From Cercis canadensis (Eukaryota; Streptophyta; Magnoliopsida; Fabales; Fabaceae): a DNA stretch of 64,000 nt. The notes beneath the pieces were generated by a model. The model was not told where the DNA came from. It did no database searches and saw only the letters and a program-made list of their open reading frames with translations. The stretch spans positions 378,756 to 442,755 of the forward strand of contig QAOA01004025.1 in assembly GCA_003255065.1 (NCBI GenBank). The letters are read 5' to 3'. Made by a program: the position numbers and the translations under genes. Shown here piece by piece: positions 46,129 through 57,250 of the stretch (positions are counted from its first letter, which is position 1; each line of letters opens with the position of its first letter).

Positions 46129-46542
46129 GGCTCTTGCTAAGCTATTAAAGGCAATTTTGAGGAGTAGCACTACTCCCCCTTTCAGTTGCATGATTTTGGT
46201 AGGATCTATCCAGTAATTTTAGTGTAGTTGTGAAACTCTCAAAAAACTTAGTCAATTAATATATGACAGAATATACAATTTCTTATAAAATACACAAACG
46301 GCACAATATAAAAAAACATGTCAAATTCTTCTTTTTTTTTTCTTTTGGCAAAATTTTTAATTTCTTTTAGCATGTTTTCCTATAAGAAATTGTGTATTAT
46401 ATCCTATACTGAATAACTTAATTTTTCAAGAGCTCCACTATATAACACTAAAATCACTATGTGGATTCCACTAGAGCTCATCCAATTAAGTGGGGCTGTA
46501 GTACTATACTTCTCTTAGAGAGTTTGTAGCTTAGCAAGAGCC
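46129..46542. mobile_element. 414-bp MITE present only in duplication copy B
   Basis: Terminal inverted repeats GGCTCTTGCTAAGCTA and AGCTTAGCAAGAGCC, with subterminal GTAGCACTACTCCCCCTTT / TAGTACTATACTTC and internal inverted similarity. It is flanked by AAAATATT (46120-46127) and AAAATGTT (46543-46550), an 8-bp duplication with one mismatch (hAT-like size; 9 bp cannot be excluded). Copy A reads straight through the corresponding site near 35965, so the insertion postdates the segmental duplication. Confidence 0.8.
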
Positions 46543-47159
46543 AAAATGTTATGATATTTCATATATTGGTGAAAAATAACAGCATACACTAAACGCCACC
46601 GCAATTGAAGATTTTTGGGAGGAGAACTATGCTACTCATCATTATCCAGAACCAAGCTTCATAATATTATTAATTGCACATCGCATTACAATTTTATTCA
46701 GGGTTGATGACTTGCTGTAATTTGAGTATGAGATCACTATAATATCATGGTCGTCTAGTATTGGTGCCGAAGTCCACAGGTTCAACAGCCTCATCTACAA
46801 GCCACGACAAAAATTATCACAGATTAATTCATCATCCATAAAATGATATTGAAACTTAACAAAACCAAATTTGAAATCAAGATCATACCCTAAAAGCAAC
46901 AAAATGATATTTGTTAAGTTCTTACTTTTAATTAAAGGGACTATTTTAGAACAAAATAAATCTACTGATACAGATCATAGTAGTTCCTATTATATACCGA
47001 AGTTTCTCATGTGTAGAATTTGAAATTTACTGTCACTTGTTGTAAAAATATAGTATATAACTTTCATAAATATTATAACTTCTTTGTTCTTTACTTGACA
47101 ATTTATTTTTTCTTTCTTACATGATGGCACGGAAGTTCGTAATAAAGCATGCATCTGTT

Positions 47160-47430
47160 ACTATCAAGAAATCAGATTCTACATTATCAGTATAAGGCAT
47201 GATTTTAGGCATAAATAGAGAGATATTTACCTTGTGTATATCTCTACATTAACTATGATTAATTTGGACAGTTATCATTTAGGCTAGGCAATAGGCTTAT
47301 TTATCTCCCTTGATTATTCTTCGTTAACATGTATCATGGCTGAATAAGTGCCATCAACTTGTATATAAAAATATGTACAGATGAATACAAAATCAATGTT
47401 TTTCCTTCTTCTATAGTTCGAACCTACTAC
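47160..47430 (+). repeat. Possible solo copia LTR remnant
   Basis: TTGTATATAAAAATATGTAC then GATGAATACAAAATCAATG and TTTTCCTTCTTCTATAG, the usual TATA, R region and end of a plant copia LTR. No coding part or target duplication found nearby. Confidence 0.35.
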
Positions 47431-47527
47431 TTCTTGTGAACTATCCAAACACCTCATAGCTAGACTAGTCACTTACCTCATAATTATTTTACAAACTTTC
47501 ACCAAAACATATTTTGTAGACACTTTT

Positions 47528-47612
47528 TTTTTTGTACTTAGGCTACGATAGCACAAAACCCACAAGGTTTGAGGACAATCCTAGTATCACTCAACCACAG
47601 ACCGATTATTCA
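47528..47612 (-). mobile_element. Possible SINE head
   Basis: On the minus strand, GGTCTGTGGTTGAGTGATAC (A-box-like) and CTTGTGGGTTTTGTGCTATC (B-box-like, degenerate) at tRNA-like spacing. Weak. Confidence 0.25.
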
Positions 47613-48349
47613 ACATATTTTTGAGACACTAACCTAGCATTAAGTAACTTTCACATTATATGAAGTGTTGAATTATTTAAGAGGACTAAGTTTCTACAAA
47701 TAATAACTTAACAATAAGAAAATTACATGGATGAAACACTTAGAAAGAAATGGATTATGCATGCACACTTACGAAATGCTGGGGGATTAATACGCCTTAC
47801 TGCAAGGCCGATGCAAGCAGAAGCATAAGAAATATGAGAACCACCCTAACACCAGCAAACGTCTTAGAACTAGAAGCCATAATCTTTTCCTTTGTAACTA
47901 GTGCCTCACAAAACAAATTAGGTACTATGTATAGACAATTTGAAGTAAAAATAAAAATATTCCGTCTTCGAATACTATCTCTAAAATTTAAAATACTCTT
48001 TTGGGTCACTAAATTCTTAGTCCAAAAGTTTATTTCATTTAGAAAGTAAACAGCGTACAAAGACTTCAACTTACTCCCATGTTAAACCACGTGTTCTGAA
48101 GATGTTACAAAATGGCCCTAGTTCAACATGAAATATATTATCTATGAATAAATGCATTATAAACAAAAGCAATAAAAGATGGGAATTGTTATGCTACTTG
48201 TCAAAAACCGATTTAACACTTTCTGGATTATATACACGAGTACACAACCAATTTACGAAACGAGATTGATTTAAAAATTTTCAAAAAAAATATAGACAAG
48301 GTTTATCATAACTGCGAAATTGCCAACCAATCTACTCAATACAACTCTA

Positions 48350-48430
48350 TTGAAGTAGTCAAGAACCAATTCAACCTAAAAACTTAAGCTATTAGATGAA
48401 GGTTAATAAATAGTTTTATATCTAATACTA
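48350..48430 (-). repeat. Dispersed repeat family, copy 7 (partial)
   Basis: GTCAAGAACCAATTCAACCT ... GCTATTAGATGAAGG ... TTTTATATCTAATAC; only the end nearest the TTAGATATAAAA terminus is kept. Confidence 0.5.
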
Positions 48431-49559
48431 CTATCCCTTAAAAACACAAACAGGACGCACTATCATACTTTAAAAGGATAGCTTATGAAAGACCTGTAAG
48501 TAAAGTTGTTAATTGTAACAACTCTAGTAGATGAAGAAAACCATGTTATGCCCATACCATTTACAATCTTAAGAGGAGAGGGGAACCAATCTCGGTGGGT
48601 ACAAGATACTGAAGGCAATAGTAGGTGTGTAATTTAAAACACATGTCTGTAATACTTTCAATGAAGTATATCATTGTCCATGACATTAAAAGTTGGTTAT
48701 AAAATTGTGGGATTGGAATACTAACTTATAAATTTACCAAGCATTTCAAAATCTCAAGCTATTCAGTAAGAATTATCCCAGTTAATTTGATGATATATCC
48801 TTTTAGAATATATGTAGTGAGAATCCATTTACACCGGGTGTAAGGCTTGTCACACATATATCTTTTAATAACTTCTTATGAGAGATAAGTTTTATAAACT
48901 CAATTGTTAAATTAAAAGTTCTCATGATATAGGTTACACATAAAGTTTTAACGTGTTTCAAAGCACTCATTTATGAAATACAAAAATAACATCAATATTA
49001 AAGATTTTATAAGCCTCGCCCAAGCTTCTAGCAAAACAAAAAAATTACCCATCACTTCAGGAATGTGAAGAAAATCACTACCACAATTATTTTTTAACTT
49101 ATTCCATCATTGAAAAAATACAAATAAACATCGACAAAACTATGATAAAGTAAAAACGGCACAAAAATACTAATTTTAATGTGATAAAATTATATGCTTG
49201 ACAACAATAAGAAAAAATTGATGCCACAAGCTGTTCAATCAGTTGAGGTGGGTCTAATAAAAGAAAAAGATGGAGATTAATTCAAAAGGGCTGAAGCCCT
49301 TGTCCTTAAAGAATGAAGCAGTGGGTTAAGGAAAGTTAAATGCCATCAATTTAATAGCCAAACTGGGTCGAGCAATTTAGCACCATTTTTTAGACCCATT
49401 ATATAGGCCCAGACCAACTAACAAGTAAGCAATTAAAAAACAAGAAGTATAAAGATGAACTAATCAGCTCAGCCCATGCGTAATATAATAAAATAAAATG
49501 GGATGATAGAAATCAGAAATAATAGTAAATTACATTAAAAAAAAAAAAAAAAAAAAAGC

Positions 49560-51297
49560 TACTGAAGAATGGAAGGGAAGAACACAAGGTGCATCGCCAC
49601 CGAGCAATGAAGTGAGACATCTTGGGTACATGCCACCTCTCTCTTTGTCTACTCTTGCTCTGTCTCTTTTCCTTAAGTTTCTGTCTCTGAGTTGATTTGG
49701 GCATTTGATTTTCTCTTATTCTTTTAGTCTTTCTTTACCTTTCTCCACTGTCTCATTCTTTTCTTAGTCGCTGGTTTCTGTGGATTCCAGGCTCAGTTCC
49801 CCTTTGAATTGAAAGGGGGAAACACTGGTTCAATAATTATTAGTTTCTTTTGATCTTTTTTCAACAGAATGTGAAAAGTTTTTATTTTGGTATACGAGTG
49901 AGACCCATGTTGAGATTGTTGCATCAGTAACTTGGTAAATTTCTCTGTACTTAAATTCATTAACTTAAACGATAAATTAGTGATGCATGTTTGCGTGTTA
50001 TGTTCCATAGCAATTTCAAAACTTGGTGATTATTTTCATTAAGAAGTTGGGTTCTCTCTTATATGAGTTGAAAGTACAGAGGAGGGAGCTCCGTATTTAC
50101 TGCTTCTTGCTTTTAAAAATTGCAGTTATGGTTGGTGAAAAATGTATAGAATCTGTTTTCTTTTTTGATTGCATATCATCTGAATTGTCTATACTAGTCA
50201 AGTTAAAATTGGGCTTAATAAAGCAGGAGCCATCCCAATTTTATGTTGAGGTTTAGGATGATGATTGATGACTTGGTAATTTCTACTAATTTCTAGTTTA
50301 TTAGTTTTTCCAAACCTGGGATGGAGGATGTAAAGGAGTTTGACTTGAGGTTTAATTAGTATCTAAAAGAGTCATTTGTGTAAGAACACATGGTAGTGCG
50401 ACTATTTATACTTTTTGATCCGTCAAATGAACTCTAGGATGACCATAGTTCATCTTCATTGGCTCATACTTGATACTTGTACTTGACTAGTTTCCTTTCG
50501 TGCTGAAAAATGGTAATTATTTTTCAAAATCATGAATTTGAGTACTTATGCAATAGGCTTCTGAACCAGCACATTTGTGATGAAGTTGGATGTGGACATA
50601 GGTTAAATCGTCTAATTGCATTTTTACTCTTCAATAGCCGGTTGAATTAATTTAGGTCTGTAGTTCATGGAAGTTGTTACTCTATAATTTAAGGACTCTC
50701 ATTTCCATGTTGTTCTTCCCACTTAATTTTGTCTTTTTTGACCCTGTATTTGAAGCTATTGGCTGCTATACTATTAGATTTTAAACAGAAGTTGCTTTTT
50801 AGACATGTGGAACGAATGGAGGGTATGTTTTATGCAAGTGTGTGCATGACAATTGCATTTCAAACCCCATTAATGATGTGGCAAGTTTCTGTGATCTCTC
50901 TTTTGATTTATGGATCTACTTGAAGCGCATTGGTAAGATAGAATCATTATCTTGTTTGAAACAAGTCATTTTTTTCACTTTGTTTCTTTTCCTCCTCAAA
51001 TTTTGAGAGTAGGCATTGTAGGAGCTTTTTCTTTCCACCCTGAAAATCTTCTTTTTAGTGACTGCAAACTATAAAATTCTATGCCAGTATACTTCATCCT
51101 CAATGATATACTCTTGTTCTTTATGTCCTTCTTTTTGTTCTTTTCCTATTTCTTCTGCAGTAACTAGAATTCAAGTTTCATATGATGTGATTCCTTTGCT
51201 TTTTATGCATCTGAGCTATGTCCTATGTAAGTAGATCAAGTTCAACTGGATCTTTGATTTCTTGCAGCTGTACAGTAAGAATCAAGATCTTCCCACT
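49560..51297 (+). promoter_or_regulatory. Promoter, leader and 5'-UTR intron region of CNX3
   Basis: A strongly pyrimidine-rich CT stretch (about 49636-49790, CTCTCTCTTTGTCTACTCTT and similar) looks like a plant transcription start and leader. A splice acceptor TTGATTTCTTGCAG ends at 51267, 30 bp above the ATG at 51298, so the coding part is probably preceded by a non-coding exon and an intron of about 1.4 kb. The exact donor was not determined. No long open frame in between looks coding. Confidence 0.5.
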
Positions 51298-52326
51298 ATG
51301 TTTCTTCGAAGAATTGCAGGTGCATGTCCTCACTCAAAAAGGCTGTTCAGCTCTTCTTCTAGCCATGACCTTGCAAGTGCCATTGTGGACCTTAACAAGG
51401 TAAAGTTCTTTGACTATGTTCTGCTATGGAGATTAGGACCATCTGTTTTCCCTATATTAGAGACTATAGATGTAGTTTTGACTAATAGAATGGTAAAATG
51501 TGAGAGCTTGAGTCCGCTTGTTGGATGTCTCATTTCCTTTTTCCTTTAGTATAGATCCATTTGATGCCTAGGTGGTTGACACTTAGTAATGTCCAAGTGA
51601 CTACAGTCTAACCAGATATCCTCATAATTTTTAATTTGCTGCTCAATATCTATGACAAGTGTTCTGTTCCACCCAGTACTATGACATATCTGTAGAAACA
51701 TTGTCATTTATGTGAAATTGCTCATTGCATTTCAGGAGATGGAGTCCGTATTTGACAAACCTCCTTCCAACGGCCTCAATAGCTCTGGAAGCATTAATCT
51801 CGTAAATGATGAATCCCCGTTGTCATCTCAAAAGATAGGTGAAAGCTCTTTTGGATTGACTCATACTGGCAGTACAGGCGAAGCTCAAATGGTGGACGTG
51901 TCTCCAAAAGCAAGTAATAAGAGAACTGCCATTGCTACTTGTAAGGTTCTTCTTGGAAAGAAAGTGTTTGATTTGGTCTTGGCCAATCAAATGGCAAAAG
52001 GAGATGTGCTTAGTGTGGCGAAAATTGCAGGCATAAGTGGAGCAAAGCAAACTAGCAGCCTGATTCCATTGTGCCATAACATAAGCTTGACTCACATGCG
52101 AGTGGATTTGACGTTGAAGCATGAGGACTTCAGTGTAATAATAGAAGGGGAAGCTTCATCAACAGGGAAAACTGGGGTTGAGATGGAAGCAATGACTGCA
52201 GTAACTATTCCTGGTTTAACAGTATATGATATGTGCAAGGCTGCTTCAAAACAGATAGTAATTACTGATGTAAGACTTGAGCATAAATCAGGTGGAAAGA
52301 GTGGGGAATGGTCCCGGGGACAGTAA
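51298..52326 (+). CDS. CNX3: Cyclic pyranopterin monophosphate synthase, MoaC-like (CNX3)
   Basis: Two coding exons, 51298-51399 and 51736-52326, joined in phase by GT-AG sites, give 230 aa. CNX3 with CNX2 turns GTP into cyclic pyranopterin monophosphate, the first step of molybdenum cofactor synthesis, in the mitochondrial matrix. The N-terminus MFLRRIAGACPHSKRLFSSS is Arg/Ser-rich without acidic residues, as expected of a mitochondrial targeting peptide. The MoaC domain fills the C-terminal 150 residues: AQMVDVSPKASNKRTAIA, KQTSSLIPLCHNI, GVEMEAMTAV, then YDMCKA containing the catalytic Asp and Lys known from bacterial MoaC, and SGGKSG near the end. Length is slightly below the 270 aa of Arabidopsis CNX3, the difference being in the variable linker. 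The first coding exon begins at the only suitable ATG. Confidence 0.93.
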
Positions 52327-53038
52327 TTGTTGCTTACTAGTAACCTTTTCAACGATACTGCTATGGTTTGCATTGCATGTTGCTTTTCTTCTCTTTTTCT
52401 TTCTTTTTTTCTAGATTTGGTGCACATTTCAATCGTTTACATGCACGTTTCTCATATAAAATCTATAGAAAGGAAACCAACCGTTATCCATTTTCACATT
52501 CCTGGTAAACACCCTTATTTGATCAGCAACTACAACAGCTTTGTAGAAACTACATTAAAGAAAACAGATATCAGACAATCTGATTCGGTGCACCACGCAA
52601 AAAAGAAAATGCCTTGTTATTTATGTGGAGCAAGAGCACATATGCCATTTCAACGGGATATTTTTTAGATCAATAGAATGAATTTGCCTCAGCTAATGTC
52701 AGAATCGGATGATTAACAGCAGTATAGTCTGTTCATGGCTTATATATCAGTGGTTGATTGGTAAGGATGGTATCTTAAATTGATGAAATTTTGTACTGAA
52801 ATTAACATCCACAATTTCTATTACAAGTTAAGATGGAAATACACATGGAATTTTCTCAAAGAAACTCGTTTTTCTTTTTGTTGAATACAAGAGAAGCATT
52901 ACAACTGGATTAGACTTGTATGGTAAAGACTTTTTTTCCTCCACTTCTATCATATGAATTCTTGACTGTTTTGCAAGTGCAACCCAGTTTCCATAGCATA
53001 AACTTCTCATAATTCCTATGTACTTATGTTGTTTCTCA
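52327..53038. other. Shared 3' flank between CNX3 and the NLR gene
   Basis: 712 bp between two convergent stop codons. It should hold both 3' UTRs; I see no decisive poly(A) signals and no other gene. Confidence 0.5.
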
Positions 53039-56000
53039 CTAGTCAATGACTAAATCTTCGATGCCAGAAATTAGGTGCCAATCCACTCCTGTATGCCTCT
53101 GGCAGCGTGGAACAAGCTGAGGACAATTCTTGATAATAAGCGACCATAGGGAATGGGGAAGCCCTTGTGCTGGTAGTTCTCGAAGCATATCACAATCATT
53201 AATCTCCAGATGCTTTAGAGACGTAAGATGCTGAAGAGCGGTATGATTCAGAGATGCAAGGTTTACAAGTCCACTGATATGAAGAGAAGCCATCTGTGAG
53301 GGAAGCAATCCTTCATCTGGAAATGACTGCACATGATCCAGGTTTCCATTGATCTTGAAAGACGTCAGTGATTGCATTCCATGCAAACCCCACTCCCTCT
53401 GGGGAGACAGTCTTTCACAACCACAAATGGAAAGTGAGTGGAGATTGGGAGTAGGCAACCCTCCCACAGGGAATGAGTCCAGTTTAGGGCAGTTTATTAT
53501 TTCTAAGCTTTTAAGATTCTGGTGAGCCTCTGAAAGAGAAAGAGATTTGAGATTGGTGCAGTCTTGGATTTGAAGATTACGAAGCGCAGGGAAGAAGGAT
53601 AATGGAAAGGTGGAGACAGCATCACAACTGCTTTCCAAGTGCAAATGCTCAAGTTTCTGGAAATGGTGCACAGAAAGTGCAGTTAGGCAAAGCTCTAATC
53701 TCCTACAGTTGTCTATGTGAAGTGACTTTAACATTGGAAAACCGGCACCGGGAAAGGATTGGAGAGACTGACATTTGGCTAGGATCAGCTTGCTTAGCCC
53801 TGTAATGCCCTGTTGCTTCAATCCCTCAGGTAGAGAATTCCAAGAATCACAATCAGTTATCTGCAGTTCTCGCAAAATTGGAACCTTGGGTAATGAATCT
53901 CCAAGAGCATGACATCCAGAAATCACCAATTTATTCAAGGCAGGCAGATGGTGCGATAAGTCTCCTGTCAATCTGCCACAATTTTGTAACTTAAGCTCTT
54001 CAAGGGAAGGGAATTCAGCACCATCAACTGGCAGCCACTCCTCCCACTCAAACATGTCTTCAAACGACATAATTTTGAGGGATTGAAAAGGTCTAGTATG
54101 ATTCCCATTCCCATAAAAAGCAGGATCCACCCTCTTTAGCCTTGTCATCTTTGCTATGTGGAGAATCTTGAGGGAAGATAATTGCCCAAGCTGTGGCAAG
54201 GAAGAGCAATTTCTGCAACCAATGAGATTTATAGACACTATATTGGAGAATGAAGGGTTCCCCAACCAATCAGGAAACCTTTGTCCACCATAGTTTTCAA
54301 TTTTGAACTTTCTCAAATATTTGTGCGGCTGCAGATTAGCAAGCACATTTTTTTCATCACTTGGTGAGTTATGGACATGATTTGTCCATTTGAGTTCCAG
54401 TTCATCCAGAAATTTCATTTCCTGCAACTTGGCCTTCGATGCATCTGTGACATCAATGACATTCTCCAGTTTCACGATAGAAAGTGAGCCACGAAGCTGC
54501 AGAAGTGCTCCCAACTCATTAATCCTGGATCCATTGTCTCTGCTCACAAAAAAGTTAGTCAATAGCCGGAGAGATTTTAATCCACCAAAACTTGGTGGCA
54601 TCTTCGTTAATTTAGTTCCACAAACATCAAGATGGCGTAACTTAGTCAGCTTTGGAAGGTTTTCTGGTAAAGTGGTGAGGCTACGACAATTTGAGAGCAG
54701 CAATGTCTGTAAATTATACAAGGATCCTACAGAAGATGGTACTTGCTGAATTTCAGTGCAAGAAAGGTTGAGAAATCTCAGATGCTTCAAGCCTTGAACT
54801 AAATTGGGTACTCTACTAATAGCATAATTAGACAAAGAGAGCACACGCAGGCATACCAGGGGTCGTAGCAGACAATCAAAATCAGTTGGTGAATTAAATC
54901 GTTGAGATTGTGGCCATCTGAATGGTAGGAAGGTCCTCAATTGTGAGAGTTTTTGGAAGGATTCAAACTTCTCTGGTGTATCAAGCATGTCTTGTGAGAA
55001 TGATAAATGGCGAACCCTTTCTGGAAAATAATGTGGATCACCATTCTCCACCTTGTGGAAGACCTCACCCCCTGCATGTTGTGCTAACTCGCTCATAAGA
55101 TCATGCATTATAACTGCTGAATCATCTTCAATTGATTGTTGCAGAAATGACATTGACAATAGCTCTCTCAAATATTCCTCACCTACCTCTTCCATTGTTT
55201 TCCCATTTTTGGATTCTTGCAGAAGACTCTCAGCCATCCACAACAAAATCAAAATGGACTTACTGATTTCACATCCTTTAGGAAGAATGGAACAATAAGC
55301 AAAGCACCATTTTAGATGTGTAGGTAGATGTTGATAGCTCAACTTTAAGGCTGGTAGTATGTTACTTTTATCAGCTGGCAGATCCCAAATCTTGCTTTGC
55401 AGTATATTGTCCCATTCCACAGCATCCTCTGTTGAATGTAGGAGACTCCCAAGTGCTTTCGCAGCTAATGGAAGACCTTTGCACTTCCTCACAATCTTCT
55501 CACCAATTTCCCTCAAGATTGGATTGCCCTCTCTAGTTCTGAACGCATGGTGAGCAAATATGTCGTAGCAATCCTTATCTTGTAGGGGTGTTAAATAAGT
55601 GACTGAAGCACGCATTGCTATTGCAACATTTTCATTGCGAGTAGTGACTATAATGACACTGCCATGAGCCGCATTTGCGAAGGGCCTCTTGATGAGGTTC
55701 CAGTCAATATAACCCTCACTAGAGAAATCATCTAAAACAAGTAGAAACCTCTTGTTTCTAATCAGCTCGAACTCTATTCTGAACTGAAGAGAGTTCAAAT
55801 CTCTGATCTTAGTATACGAGCGGGTCATGGACTCGTAGACTTTTTTGGTAACTTCAAAGGGATCAGATCCCTCTGAAACATAAACCCATGATCTCAAACC
55901 GAAATGTCTCTGCACCCGACCATCATTGAACAAAAGCTGAGACATAGTAGTCTTGCCGACTCCTGCCATCCCAACAATTGCAACCAAAGATACCCTTTCC

Positions 56001-56557
56001 CCATTGACATTCCCTGATAACAGAAGTTCAATAATTTTCTCTCTGTCACCATTCCTGCCATATACTTCCGAATCATCTATCGTACAAGTTGTGCAAATAG
56101 ATAGTGAGGATGGTTTTCCTCCATTCCCTTCTTTGAGGCCAAGGACATCTTTAAGCTTTACTATGAAAGCCAGTCTCTCATTCATCTTTTCTAGCCTCGA
56201 TTTAAAGGAAGAGTGATAACCTAAAAGCTTATCTTTGATGGTCTGTGACTCGGGATTCAACTCGTATTGCAAAGCAACAGTAGCAATCTCATCTGAAAGA
56301 TCATCTGCATCATGGACAACTTCTTCGACCTTGTCAACCCATGATTTCACATTTGGGTCAACCATCTGTTTCTCCTCAGCATCACCAAGAACCGCATTCA
56401 CAGAAAAAAGCAGCATCTTCAACTTGTTGTAGTGTTCTTTTGCCTCTTCAGCAGCTTTTCTTTCAAACAAGTACGAAATCCATTCAAAAACATTCCCTTC
56501 AGGAACTATCTTATCAAGTGCTACCTTCAGTAGGCAACCGATAACTGTCTCAAGCAT
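53039..56557 (-). CDS. CC-NB-LRR disease resistance protein (RPP13-like 1 type)
   Basis: An intronless gene of 1,172 aa on the minus strand, full length for this class. An N-terminal Rx-like coiled-coil region (1-170) carries the EDVID-like stretch VEEVVHDADDLSDEI. The NB-ARC domain shows the P-loop GMAGVGKTT (196-204), kinase-2 FLLVLDDFSS (271-280), RNBS-B VIIVTTRNE (301-309), GLPLAAKALG (361-370), RNBS-D CFAYCSILPKG (418-428) and MHD in VIMHDL (483-488). About 20 leucine-rich repeats follow from roughly 515 to 1150 and should determine ligand or effector recognition. Such proteins act as intracellular immune sensors. Kinase-2 lacks the usual VW after LLVLDD, having FS instead, while both acidic residues remain. 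No frameshift is seen. It is tail to tail with CNX3. Confidence 0.95.
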   Translation of the reverse strand: MLETVIGCLLKVALDKIVPEGNVFEWISYLFERKAAEEAKEHYNKLKMLLFSVNAVLGDAEEKQMVDPNVKSWVDKVEEVVHDADDLSDEIATVALQYELNPESQTIKDKLLGYHSSFKSRLEKMNERLAFIVKLKDVLGLKEGNGGKPSSLSICTTCTIDDSEVYGRNGDREKIIELLLSGNVNGERVSLVAIVGMAGVGKTTMSQLLFNDGRVQRHFGLRSWVYVSEGSDPFEVTKKVYESMTRSYTKIRDLNSLQFRIEFELIRNKRFLLVLDDFSSEGYIDWNLIKRPFANAAHGSVIIVTTRNENVAIAMRASVTYLTPLQDKDCYDIFAHHAFRTREGNPILREIGEKIVRKCKGLPLAAKALGSLLHSTEDAVEWDNILQSKIWDLPADKSNILPALKLSYQHLPTHLKWCFAYCSILPKGCEISKSILILLWMAESLLQESKNGKTMEEVGEEYLRELLSMSFLQQSIEDDSAVIMHDLMSELAQHAGGEVFHKVENGDPHYFPERVRHLSFSQDMLDTPEKFESFQKLSQLRTFLPFRWPQSQRFNSPTDFDCLLRPLVCLRVLSLSNYAISRVPNLVQGLKHLRFLNLSCTEIQQVPSSVGSLYNLQTLLLSNCRSLTTLPENLPKLTKLRHLDVCGTKLTKMPPSFGGLKSLRLLTNFFVSRDNGSRINELGALLQLRGSLSIVKLENVIDVTDASKAKLQEMKFLDELELKWTNHVHNSPSDEKNVLANLQPHKYLRKFKIENYGGQRFPDWLGNPSFSNIVSINLIGCRNCSSLPQLGQLSSLKILHIAKMTRLKRVDPAFYGNGNHTRPFQSLKIMSFEDMFEWEEWLPVDGAEFPSLEELKLQNCGRLTGDLSHHLPALNKLVISGCHALGDSLPKVPILRELQITDCDSWNSLPEGLKQQGITGLSKLILAKCQSLQSFPGAGFPMLKSLHIDNCRRLELCLTALSVHHFQKLEHLHLESSCDAVSTFPLSFFPALRNLQIQDCTNLKSLSLSEAHQNLKSLEIINCPKLDSFPVGGLPTPNLHSLSICGCERLSPQREWGLHGMQSLTSFKINGNLDHVQSFPDEGLLPSQMASLHISGLVNLASLNHTALQHLTSLKHLEINDCDMLRELPAQGLPHSLWSLIIKNCPQLVPRCQRHTGVDWHLISGIEDLVID

Positions 56558-56985
56558 GTTGGTGGGGTTTTTTCTGGATTGTGGAAGAGATATTCAAAGA
56601 AAAACTACAAACCAGTTTCGTGCTATGCGAGCCTGGGATTCTTGAGTGATAATTGAGTTCTGCTTTAGTTCATTTATTATTCTTTTTTCTTTTGGCCATG
56701 ACTTGGAGAAGTAATCTTCCCGGAAATTTTTTTCTTTTAATATATTTTCTCTTCTAACCCGATTGTTTTGCAGCAAGCCAAGCAAGTGAGGCCCACCACC
56801 ACCAAAAATTAGCGAACAAACACAAATGCCAATAAAAAGAAGCGGCTCACTTTGTCATCATCAATTATTTTGGGGACCTTTAACTTACGCATGCAAAAAT
56901 AAGGGTCATTTTGTCTTCATCTTAGATGGCTCACTCAAGTTGCAACAAGAGTGTTAATAGTGGAGCTCATACATTTATTAATAAG

Positions 56986-57250
56986 AATAAAACTCTTTTT
57001 TCGTCTTTGAAAGATGACATTAGTAACAATTTAATCTTTTAATCATTTTTAATGACAATTTAGTCTTTGAAAATTAATTCTGTACGCCAGTTTAATCTCT
57101 CGGCCTACCCAACGCTTAGCAACAAAAACCAGCAAAAGACTAAACTAGCGTACATAATTAACATGCAAGGACTAAATTGTCACTAAAAATGATTGAATGA
57201 CTAAATTATCACCAATGTCATATTTCAATGACGAAAAAGAGGTTTTACTC
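56986..57250. mobile_element. Mutator-type MITE upstream of the NLR gene
   Basis: 265 bp, ends GAATAAAACTCTTTTTTCGT and (reverse-complemented) GAGTAAAACCTCTTTTTCGT. It is flanked by TATTAATAA (56977-56985) and TATTAATAT (57251-57259), a 9-bp duplication with one mismatch. Internal inverted blocks (GACAATTTAGTC / GACTAAATTGTC) continue the foldback. Same terminal family as 10680-10853 and 13146-13454. It lies about 430 bp from the NLR start. Confidence 0.8.

Larger units (their letters stand above)
40622..46975. repeat. Tandem segmental duplication, copy B
   Basis: Colinear with 30120-36395 in the same orientation, offset about 10.5 kb. It contains the second intact P450. Differences include small indels throughout and a 414-bp MITE (46129-46542) absent from copy A. 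Similarity begins at GGCTAGAATATACG near 40621 and ends near 46975. Confidence 0.9.
42412..46975. other. Spacer inside duplication copy B
   Basis: Upstream of P450 copy B; no gene. It contains a dispersed repeat copy (43548-43810), the AC/AG-rich simple repeat (about 45790-45820) and the MITE at 46129-46542. The rest matches copy A. Confidence 0.6.
46976..49559. other. Intergenic, no gene seen
   Basis: Contains an LTR-like block (47160-47430), a possible minus-strand SINE head (47528-47612), a dispersed repeat scrap (48350-48430) and a poly-A tract (49533-49557). No coding sequence recognised. Confidence 0.55.

Noticed and set aside
47750-48069. About 90-100 codon frames on both strands
   Set aside because: No recognisable family, no good start context and low-complexity ends; not supported as genes.
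51218-51549. Open frames overlapping the first CNX3 coding exon in other frames
   Set aside because: They read through the GT donor at 51400 into intron sequence; the MFLRRIAG frame splices in phase to the MoaC domain.
52092-52668. Frames around the CNX3 3' end on both strands
   Set aside because: One is antisense to the MoaC domain, the other lies in the 3' flank with no family likeness.
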